From contig DDIN01000008.1 in assembly GCA_002338565.1 (NCBI GenBank), positions 492,167 through 556,166 of the forward strand: DNA of 64,000 bases. Direction: 5' to 3'. The position numbers and the translations under genes were made by a program. Below the pieces are notes generated by a model. It worked only from the letters and a program-made list of their open reading frames with translations. It was not told the DNA's origin and made no database searches. Shown here piece by piece: positions 8,616-15,768 of this stretch (positions are counted from its first letter, which is position 1; every line of letters begins with the position of its first letter). This stretch comes from Hyphomonadaceae bacterium UBA1849. GTDB lineage: Bacteria > Pseudomonadota > Alphaproteobacteria > Caulobacterales > Hyphomonadaceae.

Positions 8616-9881
8616 ATGAGTACGCTCGACAAGAAAATCGAAGCCTATGTGGACGAACTGGGCGCCCGCGCTAAAGCTGCGGCGCAAGGTCTCCTCACGG
8701 CGACAACCGAACAGAAGAACGACGCTCTGCGTAAGTCTGCCGCAAATCTGCGCGCCGCGACACCAGAGCTGATCGCCGCGAACGAAAAAGACGTGGCTTA
8801 CGCCAAAGAAGCCGGCAAGCCGGACTCCTTCATTGACCGCCTCATGCTGAATGAAGAGCGCATTGAGGGCATGGCTAAAGCGCTTGAAGATATTGCAGAA
8901 CTGCCCGATCCTGTCGGCCGCCAGCTGGCGCAATTTGACCGCCCGAACGGTCTGCGCATTGAACGCGTTGCAGTGCCGCTCGGCGTAATCGGCATGATTT
9001 ACGAATCCCGCCCGAATGTCGGCTCTGACGCCAGCGCGCTTTGCCTGAAGTCTGGCAACGCAGTTATTCTGCGTGGCGGTTCAGACAGCCAGCACTCAAC
9101 TAAAGTGATTGTTGAATGCCTTGCCAAAGGCCTTAAAGAAGCAGGCCTGCCAGAGCACGCCGTTCAGACAATCGGCATTCCGGACCGTCAGGCTGTGACA
9201 GCGCTTCTGCGTTGCACCAAATATGTCGACCTCGTCATCCCACGCGGTGGCCGTGGCCTCGTTGAACTGGTACGCGATCAGGCTGCTGTGCCGACGCTTC
9301 TCCACCTTGACGGCAACTGCCATATCTACGTTCACGAGTCCGCTGATCTCGACAAAGCCAAAGACGTTGTTCGTAACGCCAAACTTCGCCGTCTGGGCGT
9401 TTGCGGCGCGACAGAGAGCCTTGTTCTGGATAAAGCTATTGCAGGCGACATTCTGCCGAAGCTTCTCGATAATATGCCGGAATGTGAATTCCGCGGAGAT
9501 GCTGCGGCACAAGCCATCGATCCACGCGTCATTGCGGCAAGCGAAGAAGATTTCGATACCGAATTCCTCGACGCCATTCTGTCTGTGAAAGTGGTCGACG
9601 GCATTGATGAGGGCATTGCCCACGTCAAAGCCCACTCGTCTGCGCACACAGATTCCATCATGGCTGAAGACGAAGCCGCAGCGCGTCGCTTCCAGCAGGA
9701 AGTCGATAGCGCGATTGTCATGCACAACGCCTCCACGCAATTTGCAGATGGCGGCGAGTTCGGCATGGGCGCCGAAATCGGTATCGCGACAGGCAAGATG
9801 CATGCGCGCGGGCCGGTTGGCCTCGAACAGCTGACAAGCTTTAAATATCTGGTGCACGGCTCGGGCCAGACCCGCCCATAA
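8616..9881 (+). CDS. proA: Gamma-glutamyl phosphate reductase
   Basis: 421 residues, normal length for ProA, with an AGGAAA ribosome site before the ATG. The aldehyde-dehydrogenase-type catalytic cysteine lies in RLGVCGATESLV (C263). Other family blocks are YESRPNVGSDASALCLKSGNA and the C-terminal HARGPVGLEQLTSFKY. It reduces gamma-glutamyl phosphate to glutamate semialdehyde between ProB and ProC. A terminator separates it from putP. Confidence 0.95.
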   Translation: MSTLDKKIEAYVDELGARAKAAAQGLLTATTEQKNDALRKSAANLRAATPELIAANEKDVAYAKEAGKPDSFIDRLMLNEERIEGMAKALEDIAELPDPVGRQLAQFDRPNGLRIERVAVPLGVIGMIYESRPNVGSDASALCLKSGNAVILRGGSDSQHSTKVIVECLAKGLKEAGLPEHAVQTIGIPDRQAVTALLRCTKYVDLVIPRGGRGLVELVRDQAAVPTLLHLDGNCHIYVHESADLDKAKDVVRNAKLRRLGVCGATESLVLDKAIAGDILPKLLDNMPECEFRGDAAAQAIDPRVIAASEEDFDTEFLDAILSVKVVDGIDEGIAHVKAHSSAHTDSIMAEDEAAARRFQQEVDSAIVMHNASTQFADGGEFGMGAEIGIATGKMHARGPVGLEQLTSFKYLVHGSGQTRP

Positions 9882-9892
9882 CCACCATTCCA

Positions 9893-9919
9893 AAAAAGGG
9901 CGCCGCAAGCGCCCTTTTT
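9893..9919 (+). terminator. Terminator after proA
   Basis: The stem AAAAAGGGCGC / GCGCCCTTTTT with a CGCAA loop ends in a T run 12 bases past the proA stop. It is symmetrical and could stop transcription on both strands. Confidence 0.85.
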
Positions 9920-9966
9920 CCAATCCGACGATTATGAAGAACCATATGAGGGGCTGACCAAACGAC

Positions 9967-11538
9967 ATGACGATCAACATTTTCGAAATGGTATCGCTAG
10001 GCGCCTACTTCCTTTTGATGCTGGGCATTGGCCTCTACGCATACAAGGAATCAACGTCTGACCTGAACGAATACATGCTCGGTGGCCGTAAGCTTCACCC
10101 GGCTGTCGGCGCGCTCTCTGCGGGCGCATCTGACATGTCCGGCTGGATGCTAATGGGCCTGCCCGGCGCGGTTTATCTGGCAGGCGTGGGGCAAGCCTGG
10201 ATCGCCGTGGGCCTGTTCATTGGCGCTTATCTGAACTATCGCTTCGTGGCACCGCGTTTGCGCATCTATACCGAGATCGCCAAAGACTCGATCACGCTAC
10301 CGGATTTCTTCGAGAACCGCTTCCACGACAATTCCCATATTCTGCGCCTGATCTCGGCGTTGGTGATCATTGTCTTCTTCACGGTTTACACCTCTGCCGG
10401 CATTGTTTCCGGCGGCAAGCTGTTCGCTGAAAGCTTTGGCATGAACTACCAGATGGGTCTGTTTGTGACCGCTGGCGTGGTTCTGGCCTACACGGTTGTG
10501 GGCGGCTTCCTTGCGGTGTCCCTCACAGACTTTGTGCAGGGCTGCATCATGTTCCTTGCGCTCATTCTGGTGCCAATTGTCTGCTATATGCACTTTAACG
10601 GCAGCACAGACGCCATCGCACAGACAGTCGCGACAGCGCCGCCATTCACCGACATTGACGGGTCTGACGGCCCGACGCGAGAAGGTTTCTTCAACTGGTT
10701 TGATGGCATGACAGGGCTTGGCTTCGCATCGCTTATGGCGTGGGGCCTCGGCTATTTCGGTCAGCCGCACATCATCGTCCGCTTCATGGCGATCCGCACT
10801 CTGAAGGACGTCGCAACAGCGCGTTATATCGGCATGAGCTGGATGCTCTTCACCGTGATCGGTGCGGTTCTGGTGGGTATTGTTGGCGTGGCTTACGTCA
10901 ATGAAAACGGCCTTCAGGAAAACCTGCGCGATAACGAGACGATCTTTATCCTGCTCTCGCAGACTCTGTTCCACCCGCTCGTATCCGGCTTCCTGCTGGC
11001 AGCTATTCTGGCGGCGATCATGTCCACGATTTCTTCCCAGCTTCTGGTCTCATCCAGCTCGCTGACAGAGGACATCTACAAGACCTTCTTCAACAAGGAT
11101 GCGCCGCAAGGCCTTCTGGTGACGATTGGCCGTCTGACGACGGTTGGTGTCTCAGTGGTCGCGATTGCGCTCGCATGGAACCCTGACAGCTCTATTCTGG
11201 GCCTTGTCTCCAACGCATGGGCAGGCTTTGGCTCTGCCTTTGGCCCGCTGGTCGTGCTGAGCCTCTTCTGGAAGGGCTATACGCGTAATGGCGCGCTGGC
11301 CTCCATGATTGTTGGTGCGGTGACCGTACTCGTCTGGCTCTATGTGCCAATTCTCGACGGCGCCCCGCTTGAAAGCCTCATCTATGCGATGATCCCGGGC
11401 GTTGCCTTCTCGGCCATTGCAGGCGTCGTGGTTTCCATGGTGTCCGGCAAGCCGAAAGAGGAAGTCCTCGCTGAATTTTCTGCCATGGAAGACACCATGG
11501 ACGAAGTTCACGGCAAGGGCATTGGCTCGATCATCTGA
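9967..11538 (+). CDS. putP: Sodium/proline symporter PutP
   Basis: 523 residues with about 13 hydrophobic helices in the SSS (LeuT-fold) family. The N-terminal block LGGRKLHPAVGALSAGASDMSGWMLMGLPG is the PutP-type signature with the sodium-coordinating helix 2, and the later SSLTEDIYKTFF segment is also typical. It imports proline with Na+. Its position behind proC-proA suggests proline both as nutrient and as compatible solute, though a terminator after proA points to separate transcription. Confidence 0.93.
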   Translation: MTINIFEMVSLGAYFLLMLGIGLYAYKESTSDLNEYMLGGRKLHPAVGALSAGASDMSGWMLMGLPGAVYLAGVGQAWIAVGLFIGAYLNYRFVAPRLRIYTEIAKDSITLPDFFENRFHDNSHILRLISALVIIVFFTVYTSAGIVSGGKLFAESFGMNYQMGLFVTAGVVLAYTVVGGFLAVSLTDFVQGCIMFLALILVPIVCYMHFNGSTDAIAQTVATAPPFTDIDGSDGPTREGFFNWFDGMTGLGFASLMAWGLGYFGQPHIIVRFMAIRTLKDVATARYIGMSWMLFTVIGAVLVGIVGVAYVNENGLQENLRDNETIFILLSQTLFHPLVSGFLLAAILAAIMSTISSQLLVSSSSLTEDIYKTFFNKDAPQGLLVTIGRLTTVGVSVVAIALAWNPDSSILGLVSNAWAGFGSAFGPLVVLSLFWKGYTRNGALASMIVGAVTVLVWLYVPILDGAPLESLIYAMIPGVAFSAIAGVVVSMVSGKPKEEVLAEFSAMEDTMDEVHGKGIGSII

Positions 11539-11562
11539 TCCGAGACGCAACACACTTTGTAA

Positions 11563-11592
11563 AAGCCCCGTCTCTCTGGCGGGGCTTTTTTA
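11563..11592 (+). terminator. Terminator after putP
   Basis: The stem GCCCCG / CGGGGC is flanked by AAAA and TTTTTT and lies 25 bases past the putP stop, just ahead of the BrkB-like gene. Confidence 0.85.
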
Positions 11593-11636
11593 TTTTACAG
11601 AGAACCGTTGCGCCACTTGCGCGTTGTCTCCCTGAT

Positions 11637-12659
11637 ATGCAAACCGCATCCGACTCCGATATCGACAATTCCGACCAGCATGACACCGGTTATCCGCCTC
11701 ATGCGAGCATGGAAAACGAACTGAAAAGCGCGGGCAATCCGTTCAAACTACCGCCCAAAGCCTGGTGGAATGTTCTGAAACGCGTGGCGGTAAAATTCGG
11801 CCGCGATAACCTCGCTGTCGTCGCCGCGGGCTGTTCGTTCTTCACGCTGATGGCGCTTGTCCCGCTGATCACATCGGTGGTGCTGCTTTACGGGCTCCTC
11901 GCAGTCGCAACGCAGGCCGCCAACCATTTCGAGCTGCTCTTTGTGATCATTCCGGGCGATGGCGCGACCTTCCTGCGCGACCGGATGATGGAGATCACCC
12001 AGTCTTCTGAGCCTGCGCTCAGTCTGGGCCTCGCCGTTTCTGTTTTCATTGCCATCTGGTCGTCAGCCAATGCCATGCGCGCCGTGCTGAACGCGATGAA
12101 TATTGTCTATGATGAAACAGAAGACCGGAGCTTTCTGAGCCTCAATCTTCGAATTATGGGCTTCACGCTTCTGGCGATTCTGGTGCTCGTTTTTGCCCAG
12201 CTTCTGATTTCCGTCGTGCCGGTTCTGCTCAACCTGTTCGGCTTTGGCGGCGCGTTTGAAGCGACGCTTACCATTCTGCGTTGGCCGCTTCTGGCCTTCA
12301 CCTTCTTTGCTGCGCTGTTCATCCTGTACAGACGTGCTCCTTCGCGTAGCCTTGCGCGTTGGAACTGGGTTGTGCCGGGCTCTCTGTTCGCGACACTCGC
12401 ATGGCTCGGCGCATCTGCGCTCTTCTCGCTCTACATCTCGAACTTTGCCAATTTCGACGCGGTTTATGGCTCGTTCGGCGCGATCATCGTGCTGCTCTTA
12501 TGGCTGCACTGGACCTATCTCATCGTGCTGGTCGGCGCGGAACTAAATTCAGAGCTGGAGCGTGAAATCATCTGCGATACGACAACCGGCGAACCGGCAC
12601 CGCTCGGTGAACGTAATGCCGTCGTTGCCGACACTGTCGCGATGCGACCTGACCTATAA
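11637..12659 (+). CDS. YihY/virulence factor BrkB family membrane protein
   Basis: 340 residues. A hydrophilic N-terminus (about 1-55) precedes six membrane helices; the AAGCSFFTLMALVPLITSVVLLYG block and the later YGSFGAIIVLLLWLHWTYLIVLVGAELNSELE block are the family signature. The function is not firmly known; members have been misannotated as RNase BN. The start at 11637 lacks a ribosome site, and an ATG at 11709 is a possible alternative. The stop touches the stop of the convergent nuclease gene. Confidence 0.9.
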   Translation: MQTASDSDIDNSDQHDTGYPPHASMENELKSAGNPFKLPPKAWWNVLKRVAVKFGRDNLAVVAAGCSFFTLMALVPLITSVVLLYGLLAVATQAANHFELLFVIIPGDGATFLRDRMMEITQSSEPALSLGLAVSVFIAIWSSANAMRAVLNAMNIVYDETEDRSFLSLNLRIMGFTLLAILVLVFAQLLISVVPVLLNLFGFGGAFEATLTILRWPLLAFTFFAALFILYRRAPSRSLARWNWVVPGSLFATLAWLGASALFSLYISNFANFDAVYGSFGAIIVLLLWLHWTYLIVLVGAELNSELEREIICDTTTGEPAPLGERNAVVADTVAMRPDL

Positions 12660-13121
12660 TTAGTCGAGAGATGCCATGAGCTGGCCGCACCAGTCAGGCT
12701 TGGGTGCAAGAGCACGCTGGCCGCGATGTGGCCATGGCTGGTAATGCCCTGCCTCCATGCCAATCTCGGCAAGGCTACGCCCGTTCACGGTCAGATCGAC
12801 GACGAGACGACCATAACGGTCCTCGCCATAGGACTGCGCGATCTCAACATCCGCACTACGGGTAAGCGCGACGATGAATTCCTTAGCCTCATAGCCGATC
12901 TCTCGTTCGGCCTCACAACGTGCGCCGCCTCTTGCCCCGACACCTCCGGTTTCCGGAGAGTCCACATTTCCCAGACGAAACGGCTGGCCATCAATCCGGC
13001 CCGAATCGCCATCTGACCAATAGATATTTTCTGCCGCTTGGACGTTTCCAGAACGGTCCGTTGTCGCCGAAGCAGCAAAGGCGAGCACGCCCAAAAATAT
13101 GGCCCAGTAAATCCATCGCAT
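12660..13121 (-). CDS. Exported thermonuclease (SNase-like) family protein
   Basis: 153 residues with an N-terminal hydrophobic signal segment (WIYWAIFLGVLAFAASA). The SNase-like fold is marked by DGDSGRIDGQPFRLGNVDSPE, which holds the metal-binding acid and the arginine, and by EDRYGRLVVDL, which holds the second catalytic pair. It probably cleaves nucleic acid outside the cytoplasm. I chose the ATG at 13121; a TTG three codons upstream is the only other start. A perfect CtrA-type box lies 25-39 bases upstream, so cell-cycle control is plausible. Confidence 0.83.
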   Translation of the reverse strand: MRWIYWAIFLGVLAFAASATTDRSGNVQAAENIYWSDGDSGRIDGQPFRLGNVDSPETGGVGARGGARCEAEREIGYEAKEFIVALTRSADVEIAQSYGEDRYGRLVVDLTVNGRSLAEIGMEAGHYQPWPHRGQRALAPKPDWCGQLMASLD

Positions 13122-13145
13122 ACGCCGCAAGCTGCGCTTGCGCGA

Positions 13146-13160
13146 TTAATGAATGGTTAA
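13146..13160. promoter_or_regulatory. Candidate CtrA-binding box TTAA-N7-TTAA
   Basis: TTAATGAATGGTTAA is an exact match to the full CtrA consensus of Caulobacter relatives. It lies between two minus-strand genes, directly upstream of the SNase-like gene. The match is seen directly; binding is inference, supported by rcdA and trcR in the same window. Confidence 0.5.
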
Positions 13161-13188
13161 AATCTGTTCGTTTGACTGTGGGGTAAAT

Positions 13189-13671
13189 CTACTTCGTTTT
13201 CTCGCCAAGCCAGCCGGTTTGCAGAAGCGGTGCCGCTTCAATCTTGTCCGCGTCCATCATGCTGGACACCAATTCAAGTGATGCGACCACCATGGATTGC
13301 TGCCAGGCTGGCAACTCGTCGAAACGGCCTTCAAACTCGGCTTGAAGAAGATCCGGCGCATGTTCCAGCGCAGCACGGCCAGCGTCTTCCAGCTTGATCC
13401 AGACCCGTCTGCGGTCAGATTCAGAACGCCGCCGGCTGACCATGTTTCTTGCCACCAACCGGTCTACAAGATTGGTTATGGTCGCATTCTTCAACTGGGT
13501 CTGCTCACAGATCCAGCCAACTGAAACCTCAGGGTATTCCGTCAGCATTTGCAGCACTTTGAGCTGCGACGGCGTGAGGCCTTCAATCTCGGCCAGACGC
13601 TTGGAAGACTGTTCAATCTTCCTTTGTATCTGGCGGATGGCAATCAGTGCTTCAGCGGAGCGCTCGCTCAT
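13189..13671 (-). CDS. MarR family transcriptional regulator (paralogue 2)
   Basis: Winged helix-turn-helix protein: LTPSQLKVLQML, KNATITNLVDRLVARNMV and wing SESDRRRVWIKLEDAG. I place the start at 13671 (MSERSAEALIAI) because GAGAGGGTGAGG precedes it and because this gives 160 residues, co-linear with the paralogue at 5899-6381. A further ATG at 13695 has no ribosome site. It sits 13 bases behind the sulfotransferase gene on the same strand, so it may be co-transcribed and regulate the sulfotransferase/TonB receptor locus (inference). Confidence 0.87.
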   Translation of the reverse strand: MSERSAEALIAIRQIQRKIEQSSKRLAEIEGLTPSQLKVLQMLTEYPEVSVGWICEQTQLKNATITNLVDRLVARNMVSRRRSESDRRRVWIKLEDAGRAALEHAPDLLQAEFEGRFDELPAWQQSMVVASLELVSSMMDADKIEAAPLLQTGWLGEKTK

Positions 13672-13684
13672 TGGCCTCACCCTC

Positions 13685-15670
13685 TCAAAAATCATGCAGC
13701 GCAGGACCGAGCGCTTCTTTTAATGGTTCCAGATGCGCCTCATACGGACGCCATTGCTCCATACCAGACCGGTTGATGGGCTGGCGCACCTGCTCGGAGC
13801 TAGCCGTTCTTACCGCACGATCGGTTTTGTGGAAATCGAGGCAGGCCTGCTCAAACGGCAAACCGCAATACTCCAGCATGCGGCGCACCTGACCTTCTGT
13901 ATCATCCAGCACGTCTTCGTGCTGCACTTTCAGAATACGGCCTTCCGGCAGCACATCATGCCAGTGGTTCATCAGATCCACATAGCCACGATAGTAATGC
14001 CCGATTTCCTGCAGGCCGTAGGTGAACTCCTGCCCTTCAGCAAACAACTGCTTGAAGCCGGACCAGCAGCAATCAAGCGGATTGCGACGCGCATCAATTA
14101 TCTTCGCGTTCGGCAGCATCAGATGGATAAGCCCGATATGCCGGAAATTGTTCGGCATTTTATCGGTAAAGAACGGCGCGCCCTGACGGTGCACGCGTGT
14201 AGTTTCAATATACTCCGCACCCAGACGTTCGAAGTCGCCGTCATCCATTTCATGCAGACAGCGCGGATAGCGCTCCCGGTCCGAAATCATGTTCCGGCCA
14301 CGTAGGCGGTGCGCTGTCGCCAGAACATTCGGCAGCTCCAGCGTGCCATCCACCATGCTGTGAGAGGCGAGGATTTGCTCAAGCAGCGTAGAGCCAGCAC
14401 GTGGCAGACCCAGAATGAAAATCGGGTCCGGTGCCTGATGACCAACACCTTCGCGCGCGGTGAACAAGGCCGGCGTGCAGTGCTTTTTCTGGGACTCGAA
14501 TTCGATGTCCATCTGCTCGGACGTATAACGCGTCTGGCGTGTCTTCAGCACATTGCCTTCGCGATAAGCTTCGAAGGCCGCATCATAATCGCCCGCATCC
14601 TCATGCGCCTTACCCAGCGCAAAACAAATGTGAATACGCGACATGAAAGCGAGGTTCGGGTCGTCCAGCGCGGCCTCCATCTTCGCGATGTCCGCAGCGT
14701 CAAACTTGTAGGTTTTCAGATTGGCGAGCGCATACCAGCCGTCACCATGGAGCGGCGTCACATCGAGCGCACGCTGGTAGGAAGCCACCGCCTCCTCTGA
14801 GCGGCCAAATGTCTTCAGCGCATGCCCGCGTGAGGTAAGAGCCGCCACGTCTTCCGGATTAGCCTGCAAAACCCGGTCAAACAGGTCCAGAGCGCGATCA
14901 ATCTCACCAGCATGCATGCATTCAATGGCGAGAAGAGACTGGAAGATCGGGCTCGATGGATCTTTGTCATACAGGAATTCAGCCTGTTTGTGCGCAGCTT
15001 CGTATTTCTGTCGCTTGCGGAGCACCTGAATATGGTCGATGCGCAGCTGCAGGTTTTCCGGCTCCAGCTCGATAGCGGTCTCCAGCAGGAAATCAGCGTC
15101 GGTCAGGACAGAGAGTCGTGAACCAATATCCGCGAGCAGGCGCATGCCTTCCGTGTCGCGAGGATGTTTCTGAAGATAGGCCCGCACAATTTCTTCTGCG
15201 CGAAGCACCCTGCCCTCATGAATATGATTGAGTACAGAAACCAGTTCACGGGGAAGACGCTTCATGCGTTCTGCCTGCGCAAAGGCTTCGTTGGCTCCGG
15301 CCTGATCTCCAGCACGTGAATTCAGCTCTGCGAGTTTATCCCAGCTGGCAATGAGTGCCGGGTTGCATCGAACGGCTCGCGCAAACGCTTCGCGTGCCTG
15401 AGCATCAACGCCCATTGCTAGACGTAAATGCCCTTCCTCCTGAAAGCCTCGCCCGAAATCCGGCGCGGCGCGTTTCAAACGTTCGATAAGATCAGAAGCT
15501 TTTGGAAAATCTTTGAGGTAACGCGCGCAAACAGCGCACATATAGAGCGTGTCCTGATGCTCCCCAGCCTCATCCAGCAACGCTTCGCCTTTATGCATAG
15601 CCTCGTCAAAGCGGCCAGCCTGCATAAGTGATTGAAGCTGTTTCAGTTGGTCCGGTGAAATCACAGTCAT
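13685..15670 (-). CDS. TPR-repeat sulfotransferase family protein
   Basis: 661 residues. Residues about 1-390 are tetratricopeptide repeats (for example RSEEAVASYQRALDVTPLHGDGWYALA). Residues about 415-640 form a PAPS-dependent sulfotransferase domain with the phosphosulfate-binding loop FILGLPRAGSTLLEQILASH and a downstream KIIDARRNPLDCCWSGFKQLF segment that binds the 3'-phosphate. No signal peptide is visible. The acceptor is unknown. Such genes are often found beside TonB receptors in related bacteria, and here the receptor lies immediately upstream on the same strand, 98 bases away. Confidence 0.88.
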   Translation of the reverse strand: MTVISPDQLKQLQSLMQAGRFDEAMHKGEALLDEAGEHQDTLYMCAVCARYLKDFPKASDLIERLKRAAPDFGRGFQEEGHLRLAMGVDAQAREAFARAVRCNPALIASWDKLAELNSRAGDQAGANEAFAQAERMKRLPRELVSVLNHIHEGRVLRAEEIVRAYLQKHPRDTEGMRLLADIGSRLSVLTDADFLLETAIELEPENLQLRIDHIQVLRKRQKYEAAHKQAEFLYDKDPSSPIFQSLLAIECMHAGEIDRALDLFDRVLQANPEDVAALTSRGHALKTFGRSEEAVASYQRALDVTPLHGDGWYALANLKTYKFDAADIAKMEAALDDPNLAFMSRIHICFALGKAHEDAGDYDAAFEAYREGNVLKTRQTRYTSEQMDIEFESQKKHCTPALFTAREGVGHQAPDPIFILGLPRAGSTLLEQILASHSMVDGTLELPNVLATAHRLRGRNMISDRERYPRCLHEMDDGDFERLGAEYIETTRVHRQGAPFFTDKMPNNFRHIGLIHLMLPNAKIIDARRNPLDCCWSGFKQLFAEGQEFTYGLQEIGHYYRGYVDLMNHWHDVLPEGRILKVQHEDVLDDTEGQVRRMLEYCGLPFEQACLDFHKTDRAVRTASSEQVRQPINRSGMEQWRPYEAHLEPLKEALGPALHDF

Positions 15671-15706
15671 AAGATGCTTTTAAAGAGGCACGTCCTTAAG
15701 GCAACA

Positions 15707-15734
15707 GCGCCCTGAAACTCTCATTTCAGGGCGC
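15707..15734. other. 11-bp perfect hairpin between TonB receptor and sulfotransferase genes
   Basis: GCGCCCTGAAA / TTTCAGGGCGC with a 6-base loop. No T run follows on either strand, so it is not a standard intrinsic terminator. It could stabilise the receptor mRNA 3' end or attenuate read-through into the sulfotransferase gene. Confidence 0.5.
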
Positions 15735-15768
15735 CGCCTAATTAAATCAATCCATCAAGACGATCAGA

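Noticed and set aside
15707..15734. Perfect hairpin as intrinsic terminator
   Set aside because: No T run on either strand, so it is listed only as a hairpin of unknown role.
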